In this document: positions 16,945 through 25,267 of the stretch, one piece after another
Layout of the letters: every line of letters begins with the position of its first letter
Numbering within the stretch: the first letter of the stretch is position 1
Assembly (NCBI RefSeq): GCF_030651995.1
Contig: NZ_JAUSBN010000085.1
Coordinates: 1-64,000, forward strand
Direction: 5' to 3'
Length of the DNA stretch: 64,000 nucleotides
Source: Reyranella sp.
GTDB taxonomy: Bacteria; Pseudomonadota; Alphaproteobacteria; Reyranellales; Reyranellaceae
The notes under the pieces: model-generated
What the model was told of the DNA's origin: nothing
The model's database searches: none
What the model saw: the letters and a program-made list of their open reading frames with translations, nothing else
Position numbers and translations under genes: made by a program

Positions 16945-17598
16945 ATGGCCGACCAGGCAGTACCCGAAGGCGGACCGAAAGCGGCGCCGGTGGTGATCAA
17001 GAAGTACGCGAACAGACGGCTCTACAATACCGCGACCTCGGCCTATGTGACGCTGGATCATCTGTCCCAGATGGTGAAGGACAAGACCGACTTCGTGGTC
17101 TACGACGCCAAGACCGGCGACGAGATCACGCGTTCGGTGCTGACGCAGATCATCTTCGAGGAAGAGAGCAAGGGCGGCCAGACGCTGCTGCCGATCCCGT
17201 TCCTGCGCCAGCTGATCTCCTTCTACGGCGACAGCCTGCAGGGCGTGGTGCCGCAATATCTCGAAATGTCGATGACGCAGTTCGCCCGCAACCAGGATCA
17301 GATGCGGCGCTACATGCAGAACGCCTTCGGCTTCAATCCGTTCCAGCAGTTCGAGTCGATGGGCAAGCAGAACATGGCGATGTTCGAGAACGCCATGCGG
17401 ATGTTCAACCCGTTCGGCACCGCCCCCGGCAGCACGCCCCCCGGTGAGCAGGCCTCCCCGCCGGCGGCCGCCAACGGCCACGAACCGGCCAAGCCTGCCG
17501 AGACTTTGGCGCCCTCAGGCGACGCGGCCATCGACGACCTGAAGCGCAAGCTCGACGAGTTGCAGAGCCAGCTCGCGGAACTCGGCAAGAAACCCTGA
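16945..17598 (+). CDS. phaR: polyhydroxyalkanoate synthesis repressor PhaR
   Basis: 217 aa; SD GAGGAG. N-terminal PHB/PHA accumulation DNA-binding domain: IKKYANRRLYNTATSAYVTLDHLSQMV, followed by the PHB-binding domain QTLLPIPFLRQLISFYGDSLQGVVPQYLEMSM. The C-terminus is a Pro/Ala linker ending in the coiled coil LKRKLDELQSQLAELGKK. PhaR represses phasin and its own gene until it is titrated by polymer granules. Divergent from the coiled-coil/phaC unit, so the ~140-nt gap may hold its operators. Confidence 0.95.
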   Translation: MADQAVPEGGPKAAPVVIKKYANRRLYNTATSAYVTLDHLSQMVKDKTDFVVYDAKTGDEITRSVLTQIIFEEESKGGQTLLPIPFLRQLISFYGDSLQGVVPQYLEMSMTQFARNQDQMRRYMQNAFGFNPFQQFESMGKQNMAMFENAMRMFNPFGTAPGSTPPGEQASPPAAANGHEPAKPAETLAPSGDAAIDDLKRKLDELQSQLAELGKKP

Positions 17599-17605
17599 CG
17601 GCACC

Positions 17606-17794
17606 ATGACGTCGTCGCCAACATCCGCGGTCCGTCGCGTGATGTCGCCCTGCATCGGCATCTGCAAGCTCGACCAGAAGAGCGGCTTGTGCCTCGGCTG
17701 CCGGCGCACGATCGACGAGATCGGCCGCTGGGCCATGCTCGACGACCCGGCGCGTCAGGCCATCGTCGATCAGTTGCCGACGCGAAAGCTCTGA
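17606..17794 (+). CDS. DUF1289 small cysteine protein
   Basis: 62 aa; an internal ATG at 17642 could be an alternative start. Contains the DUF1289 pattern SPCIGICKLDQKSGLCLGCRRTIDEIGRW with four Cys in CxxxC...CxxC spacing, likely a metal or Fe-S site. Role unknown; widespread in proteobacteria. 7 nt after phaR, so in its operon. Confidence 0.88.
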   Translation: MTSSPTSAVRRVMSPCIGICKLDQKSGLCLGCRRTIDEIGRWAMLDDPARQAIVDQLPTRKL

Positions 17795-17807
17795 CGTCTT
17801 CCGAATC

Positions 17808-17921
17808 CTTGTCATCGCGGGCGGGGTAATCCCCGCCCTGGAGCGCAGCGAAGGATCTAACGCCAGCCACGCAGTACTTTGGTCGTGAGGTTAGGTCCTT
17901 CGCTGCGCTCAGGACGACAAG
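17808..17921. repeat. intergenic palindrome, family 2 (diverged copy)
   Basis: About 114 bp between convergent genes. Outer arms CTTGTCATCGCGGG.../...CAGGACGACAAG, inner arms GAGCGCAGCGAAGGATCTAA and TTAGGTCCTTCGCTGCGCTC. The left arm carries an extra perfect hairpin GGCGGGG-TAAT-CCCCGCC (17820-17837). Confidence 0.8.
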
Positions 17922-17927
17922 AAATGG

Positions 17928-18737
17928 CTAGCGCCCCTTGAACGACGGCTTGCGCTTCTCGCGGAACGCCGCGGTGCCTTCCTTGTAGTCCTCGGTAAGA
18001 CCCGTCAGCACGTTCTGGTCGGCATCCATGTGGCTGCCGAGATCGTCGAGCGCATGGGCGAGTCTGTTGACCGTGGTCTTGGTCATGCGCACCGGAATGG
18101 GCGGCTGGCGGGCGATGCGCTCGGCGAATGCCATCGACGCAGCGAGCGCTTGGCCGTCCTCCACGACGGTCTCGACGAGGCCCCAGTCCAGCGCGTCCGC
18201 CGCGCCGATGCGGTCCGACGCCAGGATCACCGCCTGCTTGGTGCGCGCCGGGCCCATCAGCGCCAGCATGCGCGGGATCGAGCCCCAGCTCATGTTCATG
18301 CCGAGTTCGATCTCGGGAATGCGGAAATGCGCCGAGCGGCCGCAGGTGCGGAAGTCGAGCGACACGACGAGCGCCGCGCCGCCGCCGATGCAATGGCCCT
18401 CGATCGCGGCAATCGTCACCTGGTCCATGTCCTGCCACGCCTTGCACATCTTCGGCCCCAGCCGCTGGCGATGGATGCGCTCGCCGATCGGCAGCCCGTC
18501 GCGGGCCCGACCGTCGCCGTCCTTGAGGTCGAAGCCGGCCGAGAACGCTTTCGCCGAACCGGTCAGGATCACGACCGAGGTTTCGAGATCGTCCTCGAAT
18601 TCGCGCGGCACGTCGCGCAGCTCGCGCATAGCCTGCTGGCTCAGCGCATTGATGTTGTCGCCGCGGTCGAATCGCACGACGGCGATACGCCCCTGCGGCC
18701 CCAGCCCCTTCTCGATCTTCACGAACTGACGGTCCAT
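17928..18737 (-). CDS. enoyl-CoA hydratase/isomerase (crotonase) family protein
   Basis: 269 aa, standard crotonase length. Seen: substrate loop SAKAFSAGFDLKDGDGRA, the oxyanion-hole segment AAIEGHCIGGGAALVVSLDFRTC, and FRIPEIELGMNMSWGSIPRMLALMG. The residues at the two usual catalytic Glu positions read Met/Trp (GMNMSWG), so hydratase activity is uncertain and an isomerase, hydrolase or decarboxylase-like role is possible. Single gene with divergent neighbour. Confidence 0.85.
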   Translation of the reverse strand: MDRQFVKIEKGLGPQGRIAVVRFDRGDNINALSQQAMRELRDVPREFEDDLETSVVILTGSAKAFSAGFDLKDGDGRARDGLPIGERIHRQRLGPKMCKAWQDMDQVTIAAIEGHCIGGGAALVVSLDFRTCGRSAHFRIPEIELGMNMSWGSIPRMLALMGPARTKQAVILASDRIGAADALDWGLVETVVEDGQALAASMAFAERIARQPPIPVRMTKTTVNRLAHALDDLGSHMDADQNVLTGLTEDYKEGTAAFREKRKPSFKGR

Positions 18738-18762
18738 CGTGCGCGTTCCCTCCGCATTTCGC

Positions 18763-18797
18763 GCGAGCCTAACGGCTCGCCTTTACAAGGGCGAGCC
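18763..18797. other. two mutually exclusive hairpins in the divergent intergenic region
   Basis: Three arms alternate: GCGAGCC (18763-18769), GGCTCGCC (18774-18781), GGCGAGCC (18790-18797). The middle arm can pair perfectly with either neighbour. Located 20-55 nt upstream of the serine hydrolase start. Confidence 0.5.
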
Positions 18798-18817
18798 GCT
18801 TCGATTGACTGGCCTGC

Positions 18818-20422
18818 ATGTCGAAAGCCATCGAGTCCACCGTCTTCGAGCGGCGCGTCAACGCGTTGTTTGCCCCTTACACCAAGCCCGGTTCGCCGGG
18901 CGCCGTCGTCGGCGTGATGCGCGATGGCGAGATCGAGTTCTGCAAGGGCTTCGGCCTGGCCAGCATCGAACTCGGCGTCCCGATCCGTGCCGACACGCGC
19001 TTTCGCATAGCCTCCGTGAGCAAGCAGTTCACGGTGACCGCCGCCCTGATGCTGGCGGCCGAGGGCAAACTCAAGCTTTCCGATCCGCCGCACAAGTATC
19101 TGCCCGAGCTGCCGCCGCTGCCGGTGACGATCGACCAGATGATGCGCAATTCGAGCGGCCTGCCCGACTTCCTCGAGCTGCTGCGGCTGGGCGGCCATGG
19201 ACTGGACAAGCCGGCGCGGCCCGAGGATCTGTTCGACGCCTGCACGCGCAACCGGCACCTCAACTTCGCGCCGGGCAGCCGCTTCCTCTACAGCAACACC
19301 AACTTCCTGCTGCTGGGCCTGATCGTCGAGAAGCTGACCAAGAAGAAGCTGGGCGAGGTGCTGGCCGAACGCATCTTCAAGCCGCTCGGCATGGCGCACA
19401 CCTCACTGGTCGCCGAGATCGACGCGGTGATTCCGCACCTCGCCACCGGCTATCTCGGCGACCGCGAGCAGGGCTTCCGCCGCGCCGCGCACGCCTATCC
19501 GCAGGGCGGCGAAGGCGGGCTCACCTCGACCGTCGAGGACCTGCTGATCTGGAGCCAGCACTTCGACAAGCCCTTCCTGGGCAAGACGATCCCGGCGCAG
19601 CTCACCGCCATCGCCGGCCTCACCGGCGGCCACGCCAACAACTACCGGCGCGGCGTCGCCGTCGAGGAGTTGCGCGGCCTGCAGACGGTCGGCCATGGCG
19701 GCCTGTGGCCGGGCTTCCGCACGGAATTCCTGCGCGTGCCCAAGGCCGGTCTCACGGTCGTGGTGATCGCGAACCTGGGCAGCATCGATCCGTGGCGACG
19801 CGCCCGCACGATCGCTGCGCTCGCCCTCGAGGGCGACAGGCGGATGAAACCGGCGCTGGCCCCGATCACGGCGGCCGAGATCAAGCCGCTCGCCGGGACC
19901 TGGTTCAATGCCGGTGAGCCATCCCTCTTCGATCTGGCGTGGCACAACGGTGAAGCCACCGTGACGCAGAACGGCCTGCCCTTCGCGCTGGGCCGCCGCG
20001 CCGGCAGCTGGCTGGCGGCCGAGCGCGGCTCCTATGAGTTCGCCCTGAAGCCCGGTCCCAAGGGCACGCTGAAGGTCGATCTCGGCGCGGGACGTGTCCT
20101 GACGTTCAACAAAGTGGGCAAGCGCGCGGCCGTGCCGGCCGACCTCGCCGGCACCTACGTCTCGTCCGACTGCGCCGCCGTGTGGCGCATCGCCCGCGAC
20201 GGCAAGGACTGGCAGATGGAAGTCGGCGGACCGTTGATCTCGGGCGGTGCGCCGTGGATCGTGCGCGGCCTCGATGCCGACACATTGGAGGTGGAATCGC
20301 CGGGCAGCTGGATCAAGGCCACCCAGCTCGCCCATCTGGTCCGCGACAGCGACGGCCGGATCGTCGCACTCGAGGTCTCGACCGGCCGCATCAAGAAGAT
20401 GCGGTTCGATCTCACGCCGTAG
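18818..20422 (+). CDS. beta-lactamase-fold serine hydrolase (class C/DAP-like)
   Basis: 534 aa with no signal peptide, so cytoplasmic. The N-terminal ~350 residues are a serine beta-lactamase-like domain: SxxK in RIASVSKQF, YxN in FLYSNTNFLLLG, and HGG in TVGHGGLWPGF. A C-terminal beta-barrel-like region (PLAGTWFNAGEPSLFDL... GTYVSSDCAAVWRI) resembles the extra domains of D-aminopeptidase DAP. Likely an esterase or peptidase on D-amino acid or ester substrates; not a resistance enzyme by context. Confidence 0.88.
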   Translation: MSKAIESTVFERRVNALFAPYTKPGSPGAVVGVMRDGEIEFCKGFGLASIELGVPIRADTRFRIASVSKQFTVTAALMLAAEGKLKLSDPPHKYLPELPPLPVTIDQMMRNSSGLPDFLELLRLGGHGLDKPARPEDLFDACTRNRHLNFAPGSRFLYSNTNFLLLGLIVEKLTKKKLGEVLAERIFKPLGMAHTSLVAEIDAVIPHLATGYLGDREQGFRRAAHAYPQGGEGGLTSTVEDLLIWSQHFDKPFLGKTIPAQLTAIAGLTGGHANNYRRGVAVEELRGLQTVGHGGLWPGFRTEFLRVPKAGLTVVVIANLGSIDPWRRARTIAALALEGDRRMKPALAPITAAEIKPLAGTWFNAGEPSLFDLAWHNGEATVTQNGLPFALGRRAGSWLAAERGSYEFALKPGPKGTLKVDLGAGRVLTFNKVGKRAAVPADLAGTYVSSDCAAVWRIARDGKDWQMEVGGPLISGGAPWIVRGLDADTLEVESPGSWIKATQLAHLVRDSDGRIVALEVSTGRIKKMRFDLTP

Positions 20423-20436
20423 AGTTCTCGACTCCT

Positions 20437-20548
20437 CCTCATCCTGAGGAGCCGTGCGCAGCACGGCGTCTCGAAGGATGGGCAACAGACGTGGTGCTCG
20501 TGCCCACCCTTCGAGACGCGCTCCGATGGAGCGCTCCTCAGGGTGAGG
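20437..20548. repeat. intergenic palindromic repeat, family 1, copy B
   Basis: Outer arms CCTCATCCTGAGGAG and CTCCTCAGGGTGAGG; inner arms CGTCTCGAAGGATGGGC and GCCCACCCTTCGAGACG. Lies between the convergent serine hydrolase and amino acid binding protein genes. Confidence 0.9.
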
Positions 20549-20592
20549 TAATTGTTGGAAAGCTTGGGTGTGTCTTTCCTATCGAGAGAATC

Positions 20593-21621
20593 TCAGCGGA
20601 ACGGAATCGCGTACATCAGGCCGCCGTTGGTCCACAGCGCGTTCTGGCCGCGTTCGAGCTTGAGCGGCGTGGCCGGGCCGACGTGGCGGTCGTAGCTCTC
20701 GCCGTAGTTCCCGACCTGCTTGATGACGTTGTACATCCACTTCTCGTCGACGCCGGTGGCCTTGCCGTAGCCCGGCGTGACTCCCAGGAAGCGCTTCACT
20801 GCGGGATCGTCGCTCTTCAGCATCTCGTCGACGTTCTTGGACGTGATACCCATCTCTTCGGCCTCGATCATGCCCATCAGCGTCCACTTCACCAGGTCGA
20901 ACCACTGGTCGTCGCCGTGGCGGACGATCGGGCCGAGCGGCTCCTTGGAAATGCGCTCGGGCAGGATGACATGCTCGCCCTTGCCGGCGAGCTGGCCGGC
21001 ACGCACCGCGGCGAGGCCCGAGGCGTCGGTCGTGTAGGTGTCGCAACGGCCGGAAGCATAGGCCTGCAGCAGCTCGTCGAGCTTCTCGATCAGCACCGGC
21101 TTGAAGGTCATCTTGTTCTTGCGGAAGTAATCCGCGAGGTTGAGCTCGGTGGTGGTGCCCGGCTGCACGCAGATCGTGGCGCCGTTCAGCTCCCTGGAGC
21201 TCTTGATGTTGCTCTTGGCCGGAACGATGAAGCCCTGGCCATCATAGAAATTGACGCCCGCGATGTTGAAGCCGAGCGAGGTGTCGCGCAGCAGCGTCTG
21301 CGTCGCGTTGCGGGTGATGACGTCGACCTCGCCCGACTGCAGGGCGACGAAGCGCTGCTGGGCGGTGGTCGGCGTGAACTTGACCTTCTCGGCGTCCCCG
21401 AACATCGCCGCGGCGATGGCCTTGCAGAGATCGACGTCGAGGCCGGTCCACTTGCCCTGGCTGTCGGCGAAGGAGAAGCCCGCCAGTCCGGTGTTCACCG
21501 CGCACTGGACGAAGCCCTTGGCCTTGATGGCGTCGAAGGTCTGGCCGGCCGACGCCGGTCCTGCGACAAGCGCCGCCGCGCCGGCGAGCGCGGCCATTGC
21601 CGTGATGGATTTGAATGACAT
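20593..21621 (-). CDS. amino acid ABC transporter substrate-binding protein (AapJ/BztA-like)
   Basis: 342 aa from the ATG at 21621, with signal MSFKSITAMAALAGAAALVAGPASAG. Domain of the general L-amino acid binding proteins: VQCAVNTGLAGFSFADSQGKWTGLDVD..., LQSGEVDVITRNAT, TICVQPGTTTELNL, RCDTYTTDASGLAAVR, and ILPERISKEPLGPIVRHGDD. Members bind glutamate and other L-amino acids in the periplasm. No permease or ATPase gene is adjacent, so its membrane complex is encoded elsewhere. Confidence 0.92.
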   Translation of the reverse strand: MSFKSITAMAALAGAAALVAGPASAGQTFDAIKAKGFVQCAVNTGLAGFSFADSQGKWTGLDVDLCKAIAAAMFGDAEKVKFTPTTAQQRFVALQSGEVDVITRNATQTLLRDTSLGFNIAGVNFYDGQGFIVPAKSNIKSSRELNGATICVQPGTTTELNLADYFRKNKMTFKPVLIEKLDELLQAYASGRCDTYTTDASGLAAVRAGQLAGKGEHVILPERISKEPLGPIVRHGDDQWFDLVKWTLMGMIEAEEMGITSKNVDEMLKSDDPAVKRFLGVTPGYGKATGVDEKWMYNVIKQVGNYGESYDRHVGPATPLKLERGQNALWTNGGLMYAIPFR

Positions 21622-21675
21622 TGCTGAAGCCCCCTGTTTGTCCCGGTGGCTCCAGCGTAGCAAAAGACGCGCCGC

Positions 21676-22455
21676 CTAGATCGTGCGTTCGACCATCAGC
21701 TTCTTGATTTCGGCGATCGCCTTGGCCGGATTGAGGCTCTTGGGGCAGGTCTTGGTGCAGTTCATGATCGTGTGGCAGCGATAGAGCCGGAACGGGTCCT
21801 CGAGATTGTCGAGGCGCTCGCCCTTGGCTTCGTCGCGGCTGTCGGCAATCCAGCGATAGGCCTGCAGCAGGATGGCCGGGCCGAGATAGCGATCGCCGTT
21901 CCACCAGTAGCTGGGGCACGAGGTCGAGCAGCAGAAGCACAGGATGCATTCCCACAGCCCGTCGAGCTTGGCGCGCTCCTCCGGCGACTGCAGGCGCTCG
22001 CGCGTCGGCGGCTGGGTGGTCGACTTCAGCCACGGCTCGATCGAGGTCAGCTGGGCGTAGGGCACGTTGAGGTCGGGCACCAGGTCGCGCACCACCGGCA
22101 TGTGCGGCAGCGGGTAGATCTTGATGTCGCCCTTCACCTCGTCGATGAACTTGGTGCAGGCGAGCGTATTGGTGCCGTCGATGTTCATCGCGCAGGAGCC
22201 GCACACGCCCTCGCGGCAGGAGCGCCGGAAGGTGAGCGAGCTGTCCATCTCGTTCTTGATCTTGATCAGCGCGTCGAGAACCATCGGCCCGCAGGTGTCC
22301 ATGTCGACTTCATAGGTGTCGACCGACGGGTTCTTCCCGTCTTCCGGAGTCCAGCGATAGACCTTGAACTTCCGGATGTTCTTGGCGCCCGCCGGAGCGG
22401 CGTAGGTCTGGCCGACGCCGACCTTGGAATTGGCGGGAAGAGTGAACTCGGCCAT
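21676..22455 (-). CDS. sdhB: succinate dehydrogenase iron-sulfur subunit
   Basis: 259 aa. Cluster ligands are complete: [2Fe-2S] in SCREGVCGSCAMNIDG...LAC, [4Fe-4S] in CILCFCCSTSCP, and [3Fe-4S]/[4Fe-4S] in CHTIMNCTKTCPKSLNP. Passes electrons from SdhA to quinone in complex II. Last gene of sdhCDAB; 32 nt after sdhA. Confidence 0.97.
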   Translation of the reverse strand: MAEFTLPANSKVGVGQTYAAPAGAKNIRKFKVYRWTPEDGKNPSVDTYEVDMDTCGPMVLDALIKIKNEMDSSLTFRRSCREGVCGSCAMNIDGTNTLACTKFIDEVKGDIKIYPLPHMPVVRDLVPDLNVPYAQLTSIEPWLKSTTQPPTRERLQSPEERAKLDGLWECILCFCCSTSCPSYWWNGDRYLGPAILLQAYRWIADSRDEAKGERLDNLEDPFRLYRCHTIMNCTKTCPKSLNPAKAIAEIKKLMVERTI

Positions 22456-22472
22456 GTCGTCCTCTCGAACTC

Positions 22473-22502
22473 AGTACACGCGGGCGGTTAGTACACGCGG
22501 GC
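22473..22502. repeat. 13-bp tandem duplication at the sdhA end
   Basis: AGTACACGCGGGC occurs at 22473-22485 and 22490-22502. On the coding strand it duplicates the last codons of sdhA; the first copy ends in TAA, the second carries a TGA in another frame. Likely a recent slippage event. Confidence 0.85.
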
Positions 22503-24332
22503 TTTTGGCGGGAACGACTGAACGTCGTTGCTCATCGGCTGCAGGTTGACCGGACGGTAGTCGATGCGGGTCTTGCCGGTCTTCTCGTCAACCCAGACGA
22601 CCGTGTGCTTCAGCCAGTCCTTGTCGTTGCGGTCCGGGAAGTCCTCGTGCGCATGGGCACCACGGCTTTCCTTGCGGTTGGCGGCCGAGCGGATCGTGCC
22701 CTGCGCCTGGAGGATCAGGTTCTCGAACTCCAGGGTCTCCATGAGATCGGAATTCCAGATCATCGAGCGGTCCTTGACGCGGACGTCGTCCTTGCCGGCG
22801 AACACCTTGTCCATGTTCACGCAGCCCTCGTCGAGGGTCTTGGTCGTGCGGAACACCGCGCAGTCGTTCTGCATGGTCTTCTGCATCTGGGCGCGCAGCT
22901 GGGAAGTCGGCGTGCCGCCGTTCGAGTGCCGGGCCTTGTCGAGGCGGGCGATCGCCTCCTCGCCGGCGCGCGGCATGTCCTTGTGCGGCTGGCCCGGCGT
23001 CAGCAGCTCTGCCACGCGGTTGGCGGCGGAGCGGCCGAACACGACCAGTTCGAGCAGCGAGTTGGAGCCCAGGCGGTTGGCGCCATGGACGCCGACCGAC
23101 GCCGCCTCGCCCAGCGCCATCAGGCCGGGAACGACGGTGTTGGGATTGCCGTCCTTCACGGTCATCACTTCGCAGTGATAGTTCGCCGGGATTCCGCCCA
23201 TGTTGTAGTGGCAGGTCGGCAGGATCGGGATCGGCTGGCGGGTCACGTCGACGCCTGCGAAGATGCGCGCGGTCTCGGCGATGCCCGGCAGGCGCTCGTG
23301 GATGATCTTCGGATCGAGATGCTCGACGTGCAGTTCGATGTAATCCTTGTTGGGACCGCAGCCGCGGCCTTCGCGGATCTCGACGGTCATCGAACGGCTG
23401 ACGACGTCGCGCGAGGCGAGGTCCTTGGCCGACGGCGCGTAGCGCTCCATGAAGCGCTCGCCGCTCGAGTTGGTGACGTAGCCGCCTTCGCCGCGAACGC
23501 CCTCGGTGATCAGGCAGCCCGCGCCGAACACGCCGGTCGGATGGAACTGAACGAACTCGAGATCCTGCAGCGGCAGGCCGGCGCGCAGCGCCATGGCGCC
23601 GCCGTCACCGGTGCAGGTGTGGGCCGAGGTCGCCGTCTGGTAGACGCGGCCGTAGCCGCCGGTCGCCAGCACCACCTTGTGGGCGCGGAAGCGATGGATC
23701 GTGCCGTCGTCGAGGTTCCAGGCCATGACGCCGCGGCAGACGCCCTCGTCCATGATCAGGTCGAGGGCGAAATACTCGATGAAGAACTCGGCGTGGTTAC
23801 GCAGCGACTGCTGGTAGAGCGTGTGCAGGATCGCGTGACCGGTACGGTCGGCCGCGGCGCAGGTGCGCTGGGCGATACCCTTGCCGTATTCGGTCGTCAT
23901 GCCGCCGAACGGGCGCTGGTAGATCTTGCCCTCGGGCGTGCGGCTGAACGGCACGCCATAGTGTTCAAGCTCGATGATCGCGCCGATGCCGTCGCGGCAC
24001 ATGTATTCGATCGCGTCCTGGTCGCCGAGCCAGTCGGAGCCCTTGACCGTGTCGTACATGTGCCAGCGCCAGTCGTCCGGGCCCATGTTGCCCAGCGCCG
24101 CCGAGATGCCGCCCTGCGCCGCCACGGTGTGGCTGCGGGTCGGGAACACCTTGGTGATGCAGGCCGTCTTGAAGCCCTTGTTGGCCATGCCGAAGGTCGC
24201 GCGAAGACCCGCACCGCCGGCACCGACGATGACCACGTCATACTCGTGATCGATCACCTTGTAGGCGGTGTTGCCGATGTTGACGATTCCCGCGACGGGT
24301 GGGTTGCTCTTGCCGCTGCTCGCCTCGGCCAT
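22488..24332 (-). CDS. sdhA: succinate dehydrogenase flavoprotein subunit
   Basis: 614 aa, standard length. FAD site VVIVGAGGAGLRA, the covalent-FAD His in RSHTVAAQGG, substrate region QFHPTGVFGAGCLITEGVRGEGG, catalytic Arg stretch, and HGANRLGSNSLLELVVFGR near residue 410-425. Oxidises succinate to fumarate. Follows sdhD by 3 nt. Confidence 0.98.
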   Translation of the reverse strand: MAEASSGKSNPPVAGIVNIGNTAYKVIDHEYDVVIVGAGGAGLRATFGMANKGFKTACITKVFPTRSHTVAAQGGISAALGNMGPDDWRWHMYDTVKGSDWLGDQDAIEYMCRDGIGAIIELEHYGVPFSRTPEGKIYQRPFGGMTTEYGKGIAQRTCAAADRTGHAILHTLYQQSLRNHAEFFIEYFALDLIMDEGVCRGVMAWNLDDGTIHRFRAHKVVLATGGYGRVYQTATSAHTCTGDGGAMALRAGLPLQDLEFVQFHPTGVFGAGCLITEGVRGEGGYVTNSSGERFMERYAPSAKDLASRDVVSRSMTVEIREGRGCGPNKDYIELHVEHLDPKIIHERLPGIAETARIFAGVDVTRQPIPILPTCHYNMGGIPANYHCEVMTVKDGNPNTVVPGLMALGEAASVGVHGANRLGSNSLLELVVFGRSAANRVAELLTPGQPHKDMPRAGEEAIARLDKARHSNGGTPTSQLRAQMQKTMQNDCAVFRTTKTLDEGCVNMDKVFAGKDDVRVKDRSMIWNSDLMETLEFENLILQAQGTIRSAANRKESRGAHAHEDFPDRNDKDWLKHTVVWVDEKTGKTRIDYRPVNLQPMSNDVQSFPPKARVY

Positions 24333-24335
24333 GAC

Positions 24336-24722
24336 TTAGCCTCCGAATCCGATACGCATGCTGGCCACGGTGGCGGCCAGCCCGAAGAATACCGCGATGA
24401 ACTTGATCGCCACGATCAGCGCCAGCTTCACGCCCTCATTGTGTACGTAATCCTCGATCACGACCTGCATGCCGAGTTGGCCGTGATACAGGCCGATGCA
24501 GATGGTGAGGATCAGCAGCACCATGACGAACGGCGAACTGAGCCATGAGCGGGCCATTCCATAGTCGGCACCGCTCAGCATTACGAGCGAGACGGCGAAC
24601 CAGATCACGAGCGGGATCAGGGCGACCGCCGTGAGGCGCTGCATCCAGAAATGATGCACGCCGCTCTTGGCCGAGCCGAGACCGCGCGCACGGTTGAGAG
24701 GGCTTCTAAGATCGCTGTTCAT
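24336..24722 (-). CDS. sdhD: succinate dehydrogenase membrane anchor subunit
   Basis: 128 aa with three helices. Begins RSPLNRARGLGSAKSGVHHFWMQRLTAVAL, the usual SdhD N-terminus with quinone-site region, and has heme ligand candidate His in GLYHGQLGMQVVIEDYVH. SD GAGGAG. 10 nt after sdhC. Confidence 0.95.
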   Translation of the reverse strand: MNSDLRSPLNRARGLGSAKSGVHHFWMQRLTAVALIPLVIWFAVSLVMLSGADYGMARSWLSSPFVMVLLILTICIGLYHGQLGMQVVIEDYVHNEGVKLALIVAIKFIAVFFGLAATVASMRIGFGG

Positions 24723-24732
24723 GGGAGGCTCC

Positions 24733-25131
24733 TCAGATCAGCCGCAGGCCGACGATCCACGAGATCGCCGTCGCCACGAGGGAAACCGCCACCACGATCC
24801 AGCCGCTGCGGTAGGCGTCCTTGATCTCGAAGCCGTATCCCATGTCCCAGAAGAGATGCCGGATGCCGTTGAACAGGTGGTAGAACATGCAGAACAGCCA
24901 GCCGCCGAGCACCAGGCGGCCGACGATCGAACTGTTGAAGGCCTGGAACCTCGCATAGGTCTCGTAGCTCCCGGCAGCGCACACGACCCAGACCGTGAGG
25001 TAGAGCACGCCCAGCGACAGGGCGATGCCCGTCGCGCGATGCAGGATCGAGAGTGTGGAGGTGAGCTGCGGGCGATAGACCTGCAGATGCGGGGAAAGCG
25101 GCCGATGCACCGGCCGGTTGGCGACGCTCAT
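24733..25131 (-). CDS. sdhC: succinate dehydrogenase cytochrome b556 subunit
   Basis: 132 aa, three helices. Family marks RPLSPHLQVYRPQLTSTLSILHRATGIAL and the heme-binding His in YHLFNGIRHLFWDMG. First gene of sdhCDAB, 32 nt after its expected transcription start. Confidence 0.96.
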   Translation of the reverse strand: MSVANRPVHRPLSPHLQVYRPQLTSTLSILHRATGIALSLGVLYLTVWVVCAAGSYETYARFQAFNSSIVGRLVLGGWLFCMFYHLFNGIRHLFWDMGYGFEIKDAYRSGWIVVAVSLVATAISWIVGLRLI

Positions 25132-25169
25132 CCGAGATGACCTCTAGTGCCGAATATCGGCTGGCGCTG

Positions 25170-25197
25170 TTTTTAGCGCGCAGCCGCATCAAGTCAA
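25170..25197 (-). promoter_or_regulatory. candidate promoter of sdhCDAB
   Basis: On the minus strand TTGACT (25192-25197), 16-nt spacer, TAAAAA (25170-25175); start codon 39 nt on. A small hairpin GCCGA-ATA-TCGGC (25149-25161) is in the leader. Confidence 0.5.
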
Positions 25198-25267
25198 CGA
25201 ATGTCGGCGTCGCACGCTTGTTAAGCCCCGGATTTGCAAGCGAAAATCCGCCTGCCGAGCGGCGATT

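Noticed and set aside
22605..24548. 647-codon open frame opposite sdhA and sdhD
   Set aside because: It mirrors the conserved sdhA coding frame; composition is not protein-like.
24733..25200. Extra open frames across sdhC in other frames
   Set aside because: Shadows of sdhC; real protein has the cytochrome b556 heme His pattern.
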